64,000 nt of DNA, from assembly GCF_000275865.1 (NCBI RefSeq), contig NZ_CM001555.1:2196967-2260966 (forward strand). Direction: 5' to 3'. The stretch is from Methanofollis liminatans DSM 4140 (GTDB lineage: Archaea; Halobacteriota; Methanomicrobia; Methanomicrobiales; Methanofollaceae). Position numbers and translations under genes: made by a program. Under the pieces are notes generated by a model. It was not told the origin of the DNA. It did not search any database and worked only from the letters and a program-made list of their open reading frames with translations. Position 1 is the stretch's first letter; each line of letters opens with the position of its first letter. Positions 56,945 to 64,000 of the stretch are shown one piece after another.

Positions 56945-57973
56945 TCACGCTCCGGTGAAGAGTGAGATTACGAAATAGACCAGCGCCCCCGAGAGCGCCG
57001 TTCCGGGGATCGTCACCACCATGGCGCCGACGATCTCTTTTCCGACCCCCCAGTGCACCCGTTGCGGGTTCTCCGCAGCACCCACCCCGATCACCGAGGT
57101 GGTGATCACGTGCGTCGACGATACCGGGGCGCCCGCGAGGGTGGAGAGGGCGATCGTCGCCGCGGAAGAGACCTGGGAGTCGAAGGAATGGATCGGCTCG
57201 ATCTTGAAGATCCGCCGCCCCAGGGTCCGCATGATCCGCCACCCGCCGCCCAGCGTCCCGAGGGCGAGGAGGACGGCGCACGTGAGCCGCGCCCAGAGGG
57301 GGACCTCGACGGCCGCCGATTCGCCGGCGGCGAAGAGCACCAGGGCGATGATGCCGAGCTGTTTCTGGGAGTCGTTCGCCCCGTTGAAGAACGCCATCAG
57401 TGCGGCCGTGATCCTGTTCAGGCCGATGATCCTCCAGGTGACCGTTTTTTTTGCATTGCGGAGGAGAAGGGCGGTCGTCCTGCGCATCAGGTAACTGCCG
57501 ACAAACCCGACGAAGACCGAGGCGACGAAGAAGAAGAGGATCTTCACCATCCCGACCACTTCGGGCTGCGGCGCCAGGAGTTCTTCTATGCCCCAGTAGA
57601 CGCTTCCCATCCCGGCCGCCGCCATGCCGGCGCCGACCAGGCCGCCGATCAGGGCGTGCGTCGACGACGAGGGGAGGCCGTAACTCCAGGTCGCAAGGTT
57701 CCAGAGGGTTGCGCTCAGGATGGCGGCCAGCAGCACCCGGAGCGTCTGGACGCCGGGGTCGAGGGTGAGGAGGCCGGAGAGGGTGAAGGCGACGGCGCTC
57801 CCCCCGAGGACGGCGCCAAGAAACGACATCCCGGCCACCATGACAATCCCCATTTTCGGCGTCGTCGACCTGGAGGCGACGAGGGTGGCGGCCACGGAGC
57901 TGGCGTCCTGAAACCCGTTGGTAAAGGTGAAGGCGAATGCGAGAAGGATCGTGATCGCCGCAACGTCGAGCAT
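56945..57973 (-). CDS. Inorganic phosphate transporter, PiT family
   Basis: A 342-residue membrane protein with two inverted copies of the PiT motif: F-T-N-G-F-Q-D-A-S-S-V-A near residue 17 and F-F-N-G-A-N-D-S-Q-K-Q near 195. G-L-P-S-S-S-T-H-A-L-I near 100 and G-A-P-V-S-S-T-H-V-I near 290 complete the pattern. It imports phosphate with sodium or protons. I chose the ATG at 57971-57973; the longer frame before it overlaps the DUF61 gene region. Confidence 0.94.
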   Translation of the reverse strand: MLDVAAITILLAFAFTFTNGFQDASSVAATLVASRSTTPKMGIVMVAGMSFLGAVLGGSAVAFTLSGLLTLDPGVQTLRVLLAAILSATLWNLATWSYGLPSSSTHALIGGLVGAGMAAAGMGSVYWGIEELLAPQPEVVGMVKILFFFVASVFVGFVGSYLMRRTTALLLRNAKKTVTWRIIGLNRITAALMAFFNGANDSQKQLGIIALVLFAAGESAAVEVPLWARLTCAVLLALGTLGGGWRIMRTLGRRIFKIEPIHSFDSQVSSAATIALSTLAGAPVSSTHVITTSVIGVGAAENPQRVHWGVGKEIVGAMVVTIPGTALSGALVYFVISLFTGA

Positions 57974-58102
57974 GCGCGTGTCGTGTCTCCAGAATGCCGG
58001 TGCGAGAGGCCCAATTGCCCAGATTTCATCTGGAGGGATAAATAGGTGTTCCCGGTTCCGGGGCGGGAAAGGTTGATATTCCCCGCACCCCAGAAACGGA
58101 GC

Positions 58103-58534
58103 ATGTCGTACCGGCCGAGGATCACCGACGATGGCGTGCTGCGGCGGTGGATGGCCCTGGAGATCGGGCGGATCAACGAGGGGCTGGCGGCCGAACAGAA
58201 GAGCCTGGCCCGCCTGCTCGCGGAGGAGCACCCGGCGACGGTGACGAAGGCGGGCGGCGAGTATGCCTTCGACCGTGCGGTGATCCGGAGGCTCGGGGAG
58301 CGCCTCCCGGGCGGCCTCCACGACCGCCTCCGCCTCCCGATCATCTTCCGCTTCACGCCTGACGTGAAGGACAGTTGCTATCTCGCCGATCGAACGGCGC
58401 TGGAGGCCCTCCAGGCCCTGGGCGAGTTGAGCGAGATGCGGACGATGCAGAAGGGGCGGGCCTGGGTCTCGCGCGCGATCGTGTACGCGATGATGGAGGC
58501 CTACCCGACGGCGATACAGATCGGGATGGGATGA
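58103..58534 (+). CDS. DUF61 (UPF0216) family protein
   Basis: A 143-residue archaeal protein with R-W-M-A-L-E-I-G-R-I-N-E-G-L near the N-terminus and L-P-I-I-F-R-F-T-P-D-V-K-D-S-C-Y near residue 90, the core of DUF61. Function unknown. A TATA-like GGTTGATATTCC (58069-58080) lies about 25 bases before the ATG at 58103, so the message is probably leaderless; the frame upstream is promoter DNA. Confidence 0.9.
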   Translation: MSYRPRITDDGVLRRWMALEIGRINEGLAAEQKSLARLLAEEHPATVTKAGGEYAFDRAVIRRLGERLPGGLHDRLRLPIIFRFTPDVKDSCYLADRTALEALQALGELSEMRTMQKGRAWVSRAIVYAMMEAYPTAIQIGMG

Positions 58535-58555
58535 ACCCGGAAAAAAGGAGAGGGG

Positions 58556-59062
58556 TCAGCTCCCCTCGATCATCTCGGCGACGATCCCGCGGAAGCTCTC
58601 GCTCTCCTTGTTCAGGCGCTGGTTCGCGGCCTGGACACCGCGTTCGTTTCCGATCCGCAGAAGCGACGACGCTGCCAGCTGCCGGCAGTACTCGCTCTTG
58701 TGGTCCAGGACGCGGATGAAGAAGTCGACCGCCCGCTCGTCGCCAGTCTGCTCCAGGGCCCAGAGGGCCGGGAGCTGCACCCGCCGCTCGCTCGTCCTGA
58801 TCGTCTGGATCAGGGACTCGACCGCCGGGCCGCCGATCTCCCCGAGGCCCATCGCCGCCTTCCACTGGATCGCCTCGTTCTTGTGTTTGAGGGCCTTGAT
58901 CAGCGGCTCGACCGCCTCATCGCCCATCCGGGCCAGGGTCCGTGCGGCGCGGTTCCCCTCTTCTTCATGCGTCTCCAGGATCTCGACGAGACCGTCGATA
59001 TCGTGTTGCATCCGGAGTTCTTCGAGATCCGGTCGTTTCTTCAGCAATTCCATCTGTGCCAT
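58556..59062 (-). CDS. HEAT-repeat protein, 168 residues
   Basis: Four HEAT-like repeats, e.g. A-A-R-T-L-A-R-M-G-D-E-A-V-E-P-L-I-K-A-L and K-A-A-M-G-L-G-E-I-G-G-P-A-V. Related to the protein at 47548 and to PBS-lyase HEAT-like proteins. Ribosome site GGGGGAAGAG precedes the ATG at 59060-59062. Convergent with DUF61. The 300 bases between this gene and 59366 hold only weak TATA-like sequence. Confidence 0.88.
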   Translation of the reverse strand: MAQMELLKKRPDLEELRMQHDIDGLVEILETHEEEGNRAARTLARMGDEAVEPLIKALKHKNEAIQWKAAMGLGEIGGPAVESLIQTIRTSERRVQLPALWALEQTGDERAVDFFIRVLDHKSEYCRQLAASSLLRIGNERGVQAANQRLNKESESFRGIVAEMIEGS

Positions 59063-59365
59063 GGCTCTTCCCCCCTGGTAACAGGTGGCTGTAGGCCATG
59101 ACAGATAAAGAATATTTCTGCCGGCATGCAATCGGGCCAGCACCCTGGCAGGACCGTGCCCGATATAAAAATCCGGACGCTTTTACGCGGCGACCATTAC
59201 GGGAGGGGCACCGGATCTTTTTGAAAAGAGTACGCCCGGGCGCACGGTGAAAATACCAGATTCATACAAATGTACCAACAATAAAGCCAGATAATCCGAA
59301 CTGATCGCGATGGTTCAAAAACACCGGCCGCCGGCGGTGCACGATCGGCCTGGAGAAAAAGGGGA

Positions 59366-59551
59366 TTACTCTTCCACTTCAAAGACTTCGGCGTTGGGGG
59401 CGTTGTTCTTCACACTCTCGATACCCTTGAGGCAGGACTCCCTGGACTTGTAGGCCTGGCTGACGGCGATGATCTGGCCGTTGGATGCCTTCAGCCTGAA
59501 CCTGTATCCTCCGACCTTGTCGTTGTACACCTCAAATTTTCCTTTCGGCAT
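59366..59551 (-). CDS. DUF1508 (YegP-like) protein
   Basis: A 61-residue protein consisting of one DUF1508 unit: K-F-E-V-Y-N-D-K-V-G-G-Y-R-F-R-L-K-A-S-N-G-Q-I near residues 5-27 and S-Y/Q-A-Y-K-S-R-E-S-C-L-K-G-I-E near 32-46. Many bacterial members have two units. Function unknown. A TATA element TTTATATATT lies upstream on the minus strand (59580-59592). Confidence 0.93.
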   Translation of the reverse strand: MPKGKFEVYNDKVGGYRFRLKASNGQIIAVSQAYKSRESCLKGIESVKNNAPNAEVFEVEE

Positions 59552-59702
59552 GGTTCCACCGAAGGTAAGGAGGAAGCCACAATATATAAATTTTATTATT
59601 TTATCCGGGAGTTTCTACAGCCCTTTTGTATCCGGCATGGCGGTGACGGCGCCGCGGTCCCCTTCCGGCACCCCTATTACCGTCCGGCGCAAAGATCGAT
59701 CG

Positions 59703-60677
59703 ATGCACCTCACCTGTCCGGCCTGTGGCCGGGAATGGGAGTATGCCGGGAGCGCCGCCCGCCCCGTCTGCCCTTCCTGCAAAAAACGGCTCGGCCCCGT
59801 TAAAAAAAAGACGGAGACGAGCGAGTTCGGGGTGTCGAAGCGCGAGTGCCACGACGCCCGCCCTTTTTACAGCCGGCGGATCTATGCCGGCCCGGCCGCG
59901 GAGACGCCCGCCCCGGACGCCGGGGGTGTCGTGCCCCCCGAACTCCTGGACACCGTGCTCTGCATGGACAGCCGGCGCATGGACCCGCTCCCCGACAACA
60001 GCGTCCACCTGATGGTGACCTCGCCGCCGTACAACGTGGGCAAGACCTATGACGAGGACCTGGACCTGGAGGAGTACCTCGGCCTCCTGCGGGAGGTCTT
60101 CGCCGAGACCTACCGGGTGCTCGCCCCCGGCGGGCGGGCCTGCATCAACGTGGCGAACGTGGGCCGGAAGCCCTACATCCCGTACCACAGCCATATCATC
60201 GGGCTGATGAACGAGATCGGGTTCCTGATGCGGGGCGAGATCATCTGGAACAAGGCCTCGGGCGCCGGGGTCTCGACGGCCTGGGGGAGCTGGTGCTCGG
60301 CCTCGAACCCGACACTGCGGGACGTCCACGAGTATATCCTGGTCTTTTCGAAGGGAGCGTACGGGCGCAAGAGGGGCGGGCGCGAGGACACGATCACCAG
60401 GGAGCAGTTCCTGGAGTGGACGAAGAGCCTCTGGACGTTTCCGACCGAGTCGGCGCGTAAGGTCGGGCACCCGGCGCCGTTTCCGGTGGAGTTGCCGTAC
60501 CGCTGCATCCAGCTCTATACGTTCAAGGGCGACGTGGTGCTCGACCCGTTCGCGGGGGCCGGGACGACCGGGGTGGCGGCGGTGCGGGCCGGGAGGCGTT
60601 TTGTCTGCATCGATGCAGACGAGGGCTACGTGGCGCGGGCGAAGGAGCGGTTGCGGGCCGAGGGGTGGAATGGCTGA
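59703..60677 (+). CDS. Site-specific DNA methyltransferase, beta class, with N-terminal zinc ribbon
   Basis: A 324-residue enzyme. The N-terminal zinc ribbon has C-P-A-C-G and C-P-S-C-K (residues 5-31). The catalytic motif T-S-P-P-Y-N-V-G lies near residue 108 and precedes the SAM-binding D-P-F-A-G-A-G-T-T-G near residue 285, the beta-class order for N6-adenine or N4-cytosine methylation. A TATA-like CCTATTACC lies about 25 bases before the ATG, so it is probably leaderless. No restriction enzyme is nearby, so it is an orphan methylase. Confidence 0.9.
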   Translation: MHLTCPACGREWEYAGSAARPVCPSCKKRLGPVKKKTETSEFGVSKRECHDARPFYSRRIYAGPAAETPAPDAGGVVPPELLDTVLCMDSRRMDPLPDNSVHLMVTSPPYNVGKTYDEDLDLEEYLGLLREVFAETYRVLAPGGRACINVANVGRKPYIPYHSHIIGLMNEIGFLMRGEIIWNKASGAGVSTAWGSWCSASNPTLRDVHEYILVFSKGAYGRKRGGREDTITREQFLEWTKSLWTFPTESARKVGHPAPFPVELPYRCIQLYTFKGDVVLDPFAGAGTTGVAAVRAGRRFVCIDADEGYVARAKERLRAEGWNG

Positions 60678-61182
60678 GGAGATCCGGGCCGGAGGGCTCA
60701 GCCTGGTGCCGGGGACGGCGGCGGACCTGACGGCAGACCGGACGGCGCTCTCGGTCTCGCTCGGCGCCGTCGTGCCCGCCGAGTGGCCGCCAGCGGACCT
60801 GGCGGACGCCCTGCCCGTCTTCCTGGCGTGGTTGACCGCCGACCCGGCGAGCACCGGGTGGAACCTCTGGTATGTGGTCGCCGGCGGGACGCTGGTCGGG
60901 TCGTGCGGGTTTCTCGGGCGCCCTTCGGCCGAAGGCGAGGTCGAGATCGGGTACGGCGTGCTGCCGGCCTTCCGGGGGCGGGGGTATGCGACCGCGGCGG
61001 CGGGCGCCCTGATCGGGTGGGCGTTTGCGCACCCGGAGGTGCGGAGGGTGACGGCGCAGGCCGATCCTGAGAACCGCCCCTCGGTGCGGGTGCTGGAGAA
61101 GATCGGGTTTGTGCCTGACGGCGCCGGGGACGAGGGGTGCGTGCGGTTTGTGCTTGCAGGACCGGATGCGCAGGCGACCTGA
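60670..61182 (+). CDS. GNAT acetyltransferase (RimJ/RimL-like)
   Basis: A 170-residue GNAT with the CoA-binding motif R-G-R-G-Y-A-T-A-A-A near residues 101-110, preceded by E-I-G-Y-G-V-L-P, and the C-terminal N-R-P-S-V-R-V-L-E-K-I-G-F motif near 140-152. It transfers acetyl from acetyl-CoA to an unknown amine, perhaps a protein N-terminus. The ATG at 60670 overlaps the methyltransferase end by eight bases. Confidence 0.92.
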   Translation: MAEEIRAGGLSLVPGTAADLTADRTALSVSLGAVVPAEWPPADLADALPVFLAWLTADPASTGWNLWYVVAGGTLVGSCGFLGRPSAEGEVEIGYGVLPAFRGRGYATAAAGALIGWAFAHPEVRRVTAQADPENRPSVRVLEKIGFVPDGAGDEGCVRFVLAGPDAQAT

Positions 61183-61248
61183 GCGTTCCAGCGAGATCAA
61201 CTTTTTTTCGGTTCTTCGGGCTTGCGCGCAGGCGAGGGCCTGCACGAC

Positions 61249-61595
61249 GATTGCCCCCTGATATGCGGGGAGGGGGCGGGCGGATAATCTGGCGAATGAA
61301 AAAATCCAGACGGACAGGTGGCGCGGTTTGTCCATCCCCTCCCAATCGCATGTGCGGGGGGATCGGGGGGCGGCTAGCCCCCCCGGCAAAGGTTTGCTCG
61401 GTTTTCTGGAACCCGCACCTTCTCGATGCGAAGAGAAGACATAACGAATAGTGAAGTCCGCCTCTGACCGGGGGTTGCACCCCCGGACCCCCGCATGCGA
61501 TTGACCCTGGATATGCGGGGACGAGATAGGCGGAGCGTCTGGCGATGGAAAATGATGGATGGGTGTGCCGGCGTGGTGTGCCCGTCCCAGCCCCT
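61249..61595. repeat. Intergenic imperfect direct repeat of about 95 bases
   Basis: Copies at 61249-61345 and 61499-61595 share GATTG-N-CCC-N2-GATATGCGGGGA, GGCGGA-N4-TCTGGCGA-N-GAAAA and a later GTG...GTCC-N2-CCC region. The space between contains GC-rich hairpins. Nothing between 61183 and 61611 appears to be a gene. Confidence 0.65.
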
Positions 61596-61611
61596 GAGGA
61601 GGGTGAACGCC

Positions 61612-62217
61612 CTACCGGATCGTCATCAGGATGCCGGCGAGCGCAAAGAGCAGCAGGCCGTTGAGCACCAGGATCCCCGCGATCGCCACGCCCGGGACGA
61701 GGGCCGGGAGGAACATGGTGATGCCGAAGGCGATGGAGACGAGGTTGAGCACCGTCTGGGTCATGAGCAGTTTTTTGAGAGCGGGCGGGAGGGCGACCGG
61801 TTCGGCCGGGGGGTGCCGGTGGGCCCGGACCACCGGGAGGAACCGCCGGGTCAGGAGGACGGTGCCGCCGACGATGTTCAGGAGCCCGAGGAGCGCCTGG
61901 ACCATCCCGGTCAGGATACCGGGGACGATGCACGAGAAGATCCCGGCGGCGGCGAAGGCGATCCCGACGACGATCAGGAGCAGCGAGCGCCTGTACTGTC
62001 CCACCGGGGTCTCGCCCAGGGCCAGCATCTGGATGGCCATGATCACCATCAGCAGGCCGAGTTGACCGTCCGGGGAGAAGGGGATCATCCCCAGGTTGAC
62101 CGGGAAGAGGAGAAGCCCGAGAAGGACCAGGAGGGTGGCGACCGGGAGGACGATCGCGACCTGGAGGGGGATGGACGCATCCCCGAAGAGTCCGGGGCGA
62201 TCGGTCTCTGGCGTCAT
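61612..62217 (-). CDS. Membrane protein of the 53834-like family, shorter form
   Basis: A 201-residue protein with five or six helices. It has N-L-G-M-I-P-F-S-P-D-G-Q-L-G-L-L-M-V, T-P-V-G-Q-Y-R-R-S and C-I-V-P-G-I, matching the N-terminal half of the 400-residue protein at 53834 and the protein encoded just upstream. No known family. It starts within the stop of that gene (ATGA) and is its operon partner. Confidence 0.75.
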   Translation of the reverse strand: MTPETDRPGLFGDASIPLQVAIVLPVATLLVLLGLLLFPVNLGMIPFSPDGQLGLLMVIMAIQMLALGETPVGQYRRSLLLIVVGIAFAAAGIFSCIVPGILTGMVQALLGLLNIVGGTVLLTRRFLPVVRAHRHPPAEPVALPPALKKLLMTQTVLNLVSIAFGITMFLPALVPGVAIAGILVLNGLLLFALAGILMTIR

Positions 62218-62864
62218 TCCGGCACCTCCGGCATATCAGGTCGTTCGGGCGGGTACCGGCGGTTCGCCGCCTGGATGCACCACGAGAGGTAGAAGAAGCA
62301 GATCCCGTAGAGGATCAGGAGGACGGCGGTCTGGGGGTCGGTGGTGATCCCGGGGAGGAGGGTGACCGCCCCCAGGACGATCGAGAAGAGATAGACGAGG
62401 GCGCAGGCGAGGGTCAGGTGCCGGAGCACGCCGGGAACCTTCATCCAGGTCCGGGCCCGCCCTTCCGGGATGACGAGCTGGAGGAACAGGGCGAACCCGC
62501 CGGCAAAGAGCAGAACGCCGACCAGGATCCTGACAGGTTCGGAGAGGGGGCCCGGGATGAAGCAGGCGGTCATCCCGACGATCGCCGTAAAGATCCCGAG
62601 GACGATCACCGCCCACGAACGGCGGAGGTCGCCGAACGGGGTTTTGCCCATCGTGATCACCTGCAGGGAGACGATGACCAGAAAGAGACCGTAGGTGCTG
62701 TCCGGGGCGTACGGCAGGTCGCCGGTATGGATTTTGAAGAGGAGGAGACCGAAGAGGAGCATGAATACGCCGAAGACGATCAGGATGACGACCTCGAGGG
62801 AGAGGTCGGATTCCCATCTCGATCTCAGAGAGGATTGTTCGTTCTGCTGGTTCTCAGATACCAT
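62214..62864 (-). CDS. Membrane protein of the 53834-like family
   Basis: A 216-residue protein with a charged 30-residue N-terminus and six helices. It shares the family motifs G-D-L-P-Y-A-P-D-S-T-Y-G-L-F-L-V, K-T-P-F-G-D-L-R-R-S and A-C-F-I-P-G-P. GGGAGCG precedes the ATG at 62862-62864. First gene of a two-gene unit. No function is known; the conserved P-Y-x-x-D-x-x-Y/L-G-L loop suggests a structural or binding role outside the helices. Confidence 0.78.
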   Translation of the reverse strand: MVSENQQNEQSSLRSRWESDLSLEVVILIVFGVFMLLFGLLLFKIHTGDLPYAPDSTYGLFLVIVSLQVITMGKTPFGDLRRSWAVIVLGIFTAIVGMTACFIPGPLSEPVRILVGVLLFAGGFALFLQLVIPEGRARTWMKVPGVLRHLTLACALVYLFSIVLGAVTLLPGITTDPQTAVLLILYGICFFYLSWCIQAANRRYPPERPDMPEVPE

Positions 62865-63063
62865 ATTCAGATCGCTCCCGGGATTTTTTCGGCAACATGA
62901 CCGCCGCATACCCCTGATTAAATAAATAACATCTCAATGACTCCCGATATATTTATGCGTATGTTTAATCAGTTCTACACCGCGTCTCCAGAAACGGATG
63001 CGTAAGAGGAGTCAGATCCACAGATGTATATAATATGAAATATGAGATCAGGCAAATGGACTG
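62865..63063. other. Divergent promoter region
   Basis: AT-rich interval between the membrane-protein pair (minus) and the acetoacetate decarboxylase-like gene (plus). It holds GATTAAATAAATAAC (62913-62927), suited to the minus genes, and ATGTATATAATATG (63023-63036), suited to the plus gene. Confidence 0.5.
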
Positions 63064-63864
63064 ATGCCGATGTTCCGAACGCAGAACGACTGTACCTACC
63101 TGATGCCCGTTCACTTCGGGGGCGGGAAATTTGATCCCGGGACGATCGTCTCCCAGAGAACGGTTGCACTCGGGATCACCTACGAGACCGATGGAAAACT
63201 TCTTGAAAACTATATCCCCGAGGGGTTTGAGTTGCTGGCGCCTGAGGTGCAGGTGACCTTCAATAAGTTCACCGAGATCAACTGGATGCACGGGGGGTAC
63301 TATAACCTGATCAACGTGGCGGCGCCGGTCAGGTTCCACGGGAAGAAGGACCACCTGGACGGGTCGTATACTCTGGTGGTCTGGGAGAACCGGACGGCGC
63401 CGATCCTGGGCGGGCGGGAGCAGACGGGCATCCCGAAGATTTACGCGGATATCGAGGACCTGCACGTGCTGCGCCCCCATTACTCGACGACGGTCAGTTA
63501 TGAGGGGAACACCTTCCTCACCATGGACTTTGAAGCGGCGGGGGCGGTCACCGGGGACGACCTGGAAGGGTTGCGGTCGGGTTTCGCCTCCATAAACACC
63601 ATCGGGTGGCGGTATATCCCGAAGGTGGGCGCACCGGGGGCGGATTTAAGCCAGTTCGTCCTCTACCCGCAGGGGATGGAGGTGGAGACGGCGCAGGTGG
63701 GGACCGGCACCCTGAAGTGGACCGAACTGACCCCGGTGCAGAACCCGGCGCAGTATTACATCATCAACAGTCTTGCCGCTCTGCCGATGAAAAGGATCAC
63801 GCAGGCGGCGCTGATGGAGGGCAGGGCAATTCTCCGTGCGATGGGGGCACGGGTCATCGAGTGA
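63064..63864 (+). CDS. Acetoacetate decarboxylase-family protein
   Basis: A 266-residue protein matching the acetoacetate decarboxylase fold. It contains [22 protein letters not shown] (about 112-133), in which the Lys of G-I-P-K is the Schiff-base lysine position. It may decarboxylate a beta-keto acid or be a non-decarboxylating relative. A second ATG two codons later is possible. It is 16 bases from an SDR gene and probably in one operon with it. Confidence 0.85.
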   Translation: MPMFRTQNDCTYLMPVHFGGGKFDPGTIVSQRTVALGITYETDGKLLENYIPEGFELLAPEVQVTFNKFTEINWMHGGYYNLINVAAPVRFHGKKDHLDGSYTLVVWENRTAPILGGREQTGIPKIYADIEDLHVLRPHYSTTVSYEGNTFLTMDFEAAGAVTGDDLEGLRSGFASINTIGWRYIPKVGAPGADLSQFVLYPQGMEVETAQVGTGTLKWTELTPVQNPAQYYIINSLAALPMKRITQAALMEGRAILRAMGARVIE

Positions 63865-63880
63865 AGGGAGGGTGAGAGCG

Positions 63881-64000
63881 ATGGATTCAGAGTATTATAC
63901 GGGTAAGATCTGCATCGTCACCGGTGCGAACTCCGGGATCGGGTATGCGGTCAGCGAAGAACTCTTAAAACGCGGGGCGATCGTCTATCTGGCCGGGCGG
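63881..64000 (+). CDS. Short-chain dehydrogenase/reductase (partial, runs off window)
   Basis: The first 40 residues of an SDR with I-C-I-V-T-G-A-N-S-G-I-G-Y-A, the NAD(P)-binding T-G-x3-G-x-G motif, followed by a second strand I-V-Y-L-A-G-R. GGGAGGGTGAG precedes the ATG. It follows the decarboxylase-like gene and would act on a related keto/alcohol substrate; the rest lies beyond the window. Confidence 0.85.
   Translation, partial: MDSEYYTGKICIVTGANSGIGYAVSEELLKRGAIVYLAGR

Overview
The window is from a high-GC methanogenic archaeon, most likely of the order Methanomicrobiales (Methanoculleus/Methanofollis type). The evidence is archaeal information-processing genes (ribosomal S3ae and S15, Pcc1, archaeal RecJ-like DHH protein, Orc1/Cdc6), archaeal promoters (TATA boxes, several apparently leaderless starts), HypF, and families typical of methanogens such as DUF5612 and DUF61. 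Species assignment is inference; no 16S rRNA is present.

Region 1 (1-8544) is a large arsenic island. A minus-strand gene train runs from a 50-residue Cys-rich protein through two DUF318-type permeases, a CC-motif small protein, a small thioredoxin, a DGC zinc-binding protein, a DUF2703 protein, the arsenite exporter Acr3 and a tandem universal stress protein. It is followed by a second unit: DUF169, arsenate reductase ArsC, a second DGC protein, a 28-residue coupled ORF, and the ArsF/ArsG pair linked to aromatic arsenicals. A divergent ArsR regulator sits at 8176. Four copies of a TTCAAA-N4-TTTGAA palindrome lie at the promoters of these units and look like the ArsR operator.

Region 2 (8546-25672) is mostly chromosomal: an ABC exporter, a SulP anion transporter, a Usp, a PIG-L deacetylase, HypF, two regulators followed by a Ski2-like helicase, a methyltransferase and bactofilin-like protein, and the conserved S15-RecJ-Pcc1-S3ae operon. 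A large PAS/GAF histidine kinase and tRNA-Gly(CCC) follow.

Region 3 (about 29.2-36.7 kb) lies immediately beyond tRNA-Gly and looks like an integrated plasmid- or virus-like replicon. It has an Orc1/Cdc6 protein, a large primase-helicase, a holin-like small membrane protein, several short unknown genes, helically phased octamer repeats that could be an origin, and two copies of a TATTAC-N5-GTAATA operator near its two ends.

Region 4 (36.8-45.1 kb) has a PEGA-repeat surface protein, a mixed thiamine/molybdopterin operon (MoaD-like, ThiM, ThiE, ThiF/MoeB-like, MoaE), DUF5612, Sua5/YrdC, a nucleotidyltransferase, a Cas4-like protein with a degenerate nuclease motif, and tRNA-Thr(CGT).

Region 5 (45.2-56.1 kb) is accessory DNA: a RelE-type toxin-antitoxin pair with its own operator, a PAS regulator with a decayed C-terminus, a Fic protein preceded by 3.5 copies of a 40-bp tandem repeat, and a lower-GC island bounded by transposase scars (ISL3, IS256, IS200/IS605). 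That island carries an 865-residue protein joining a DUF2225-like zinc domain to about 22 beta-helix coils, and a 400-residue membrane protein. Region 6 (56.2-64.0 kb) has a phosphate transporter with its DUF47 partner, DUF61, HEAT-repeat and DUF1508 proteins, a solo DNA methyltransferase with a GNAT, two membrane paralogues of the 53.8-kb gene, and an acetoacetate-decarboxylase-like protein followed by the start of an SDR.
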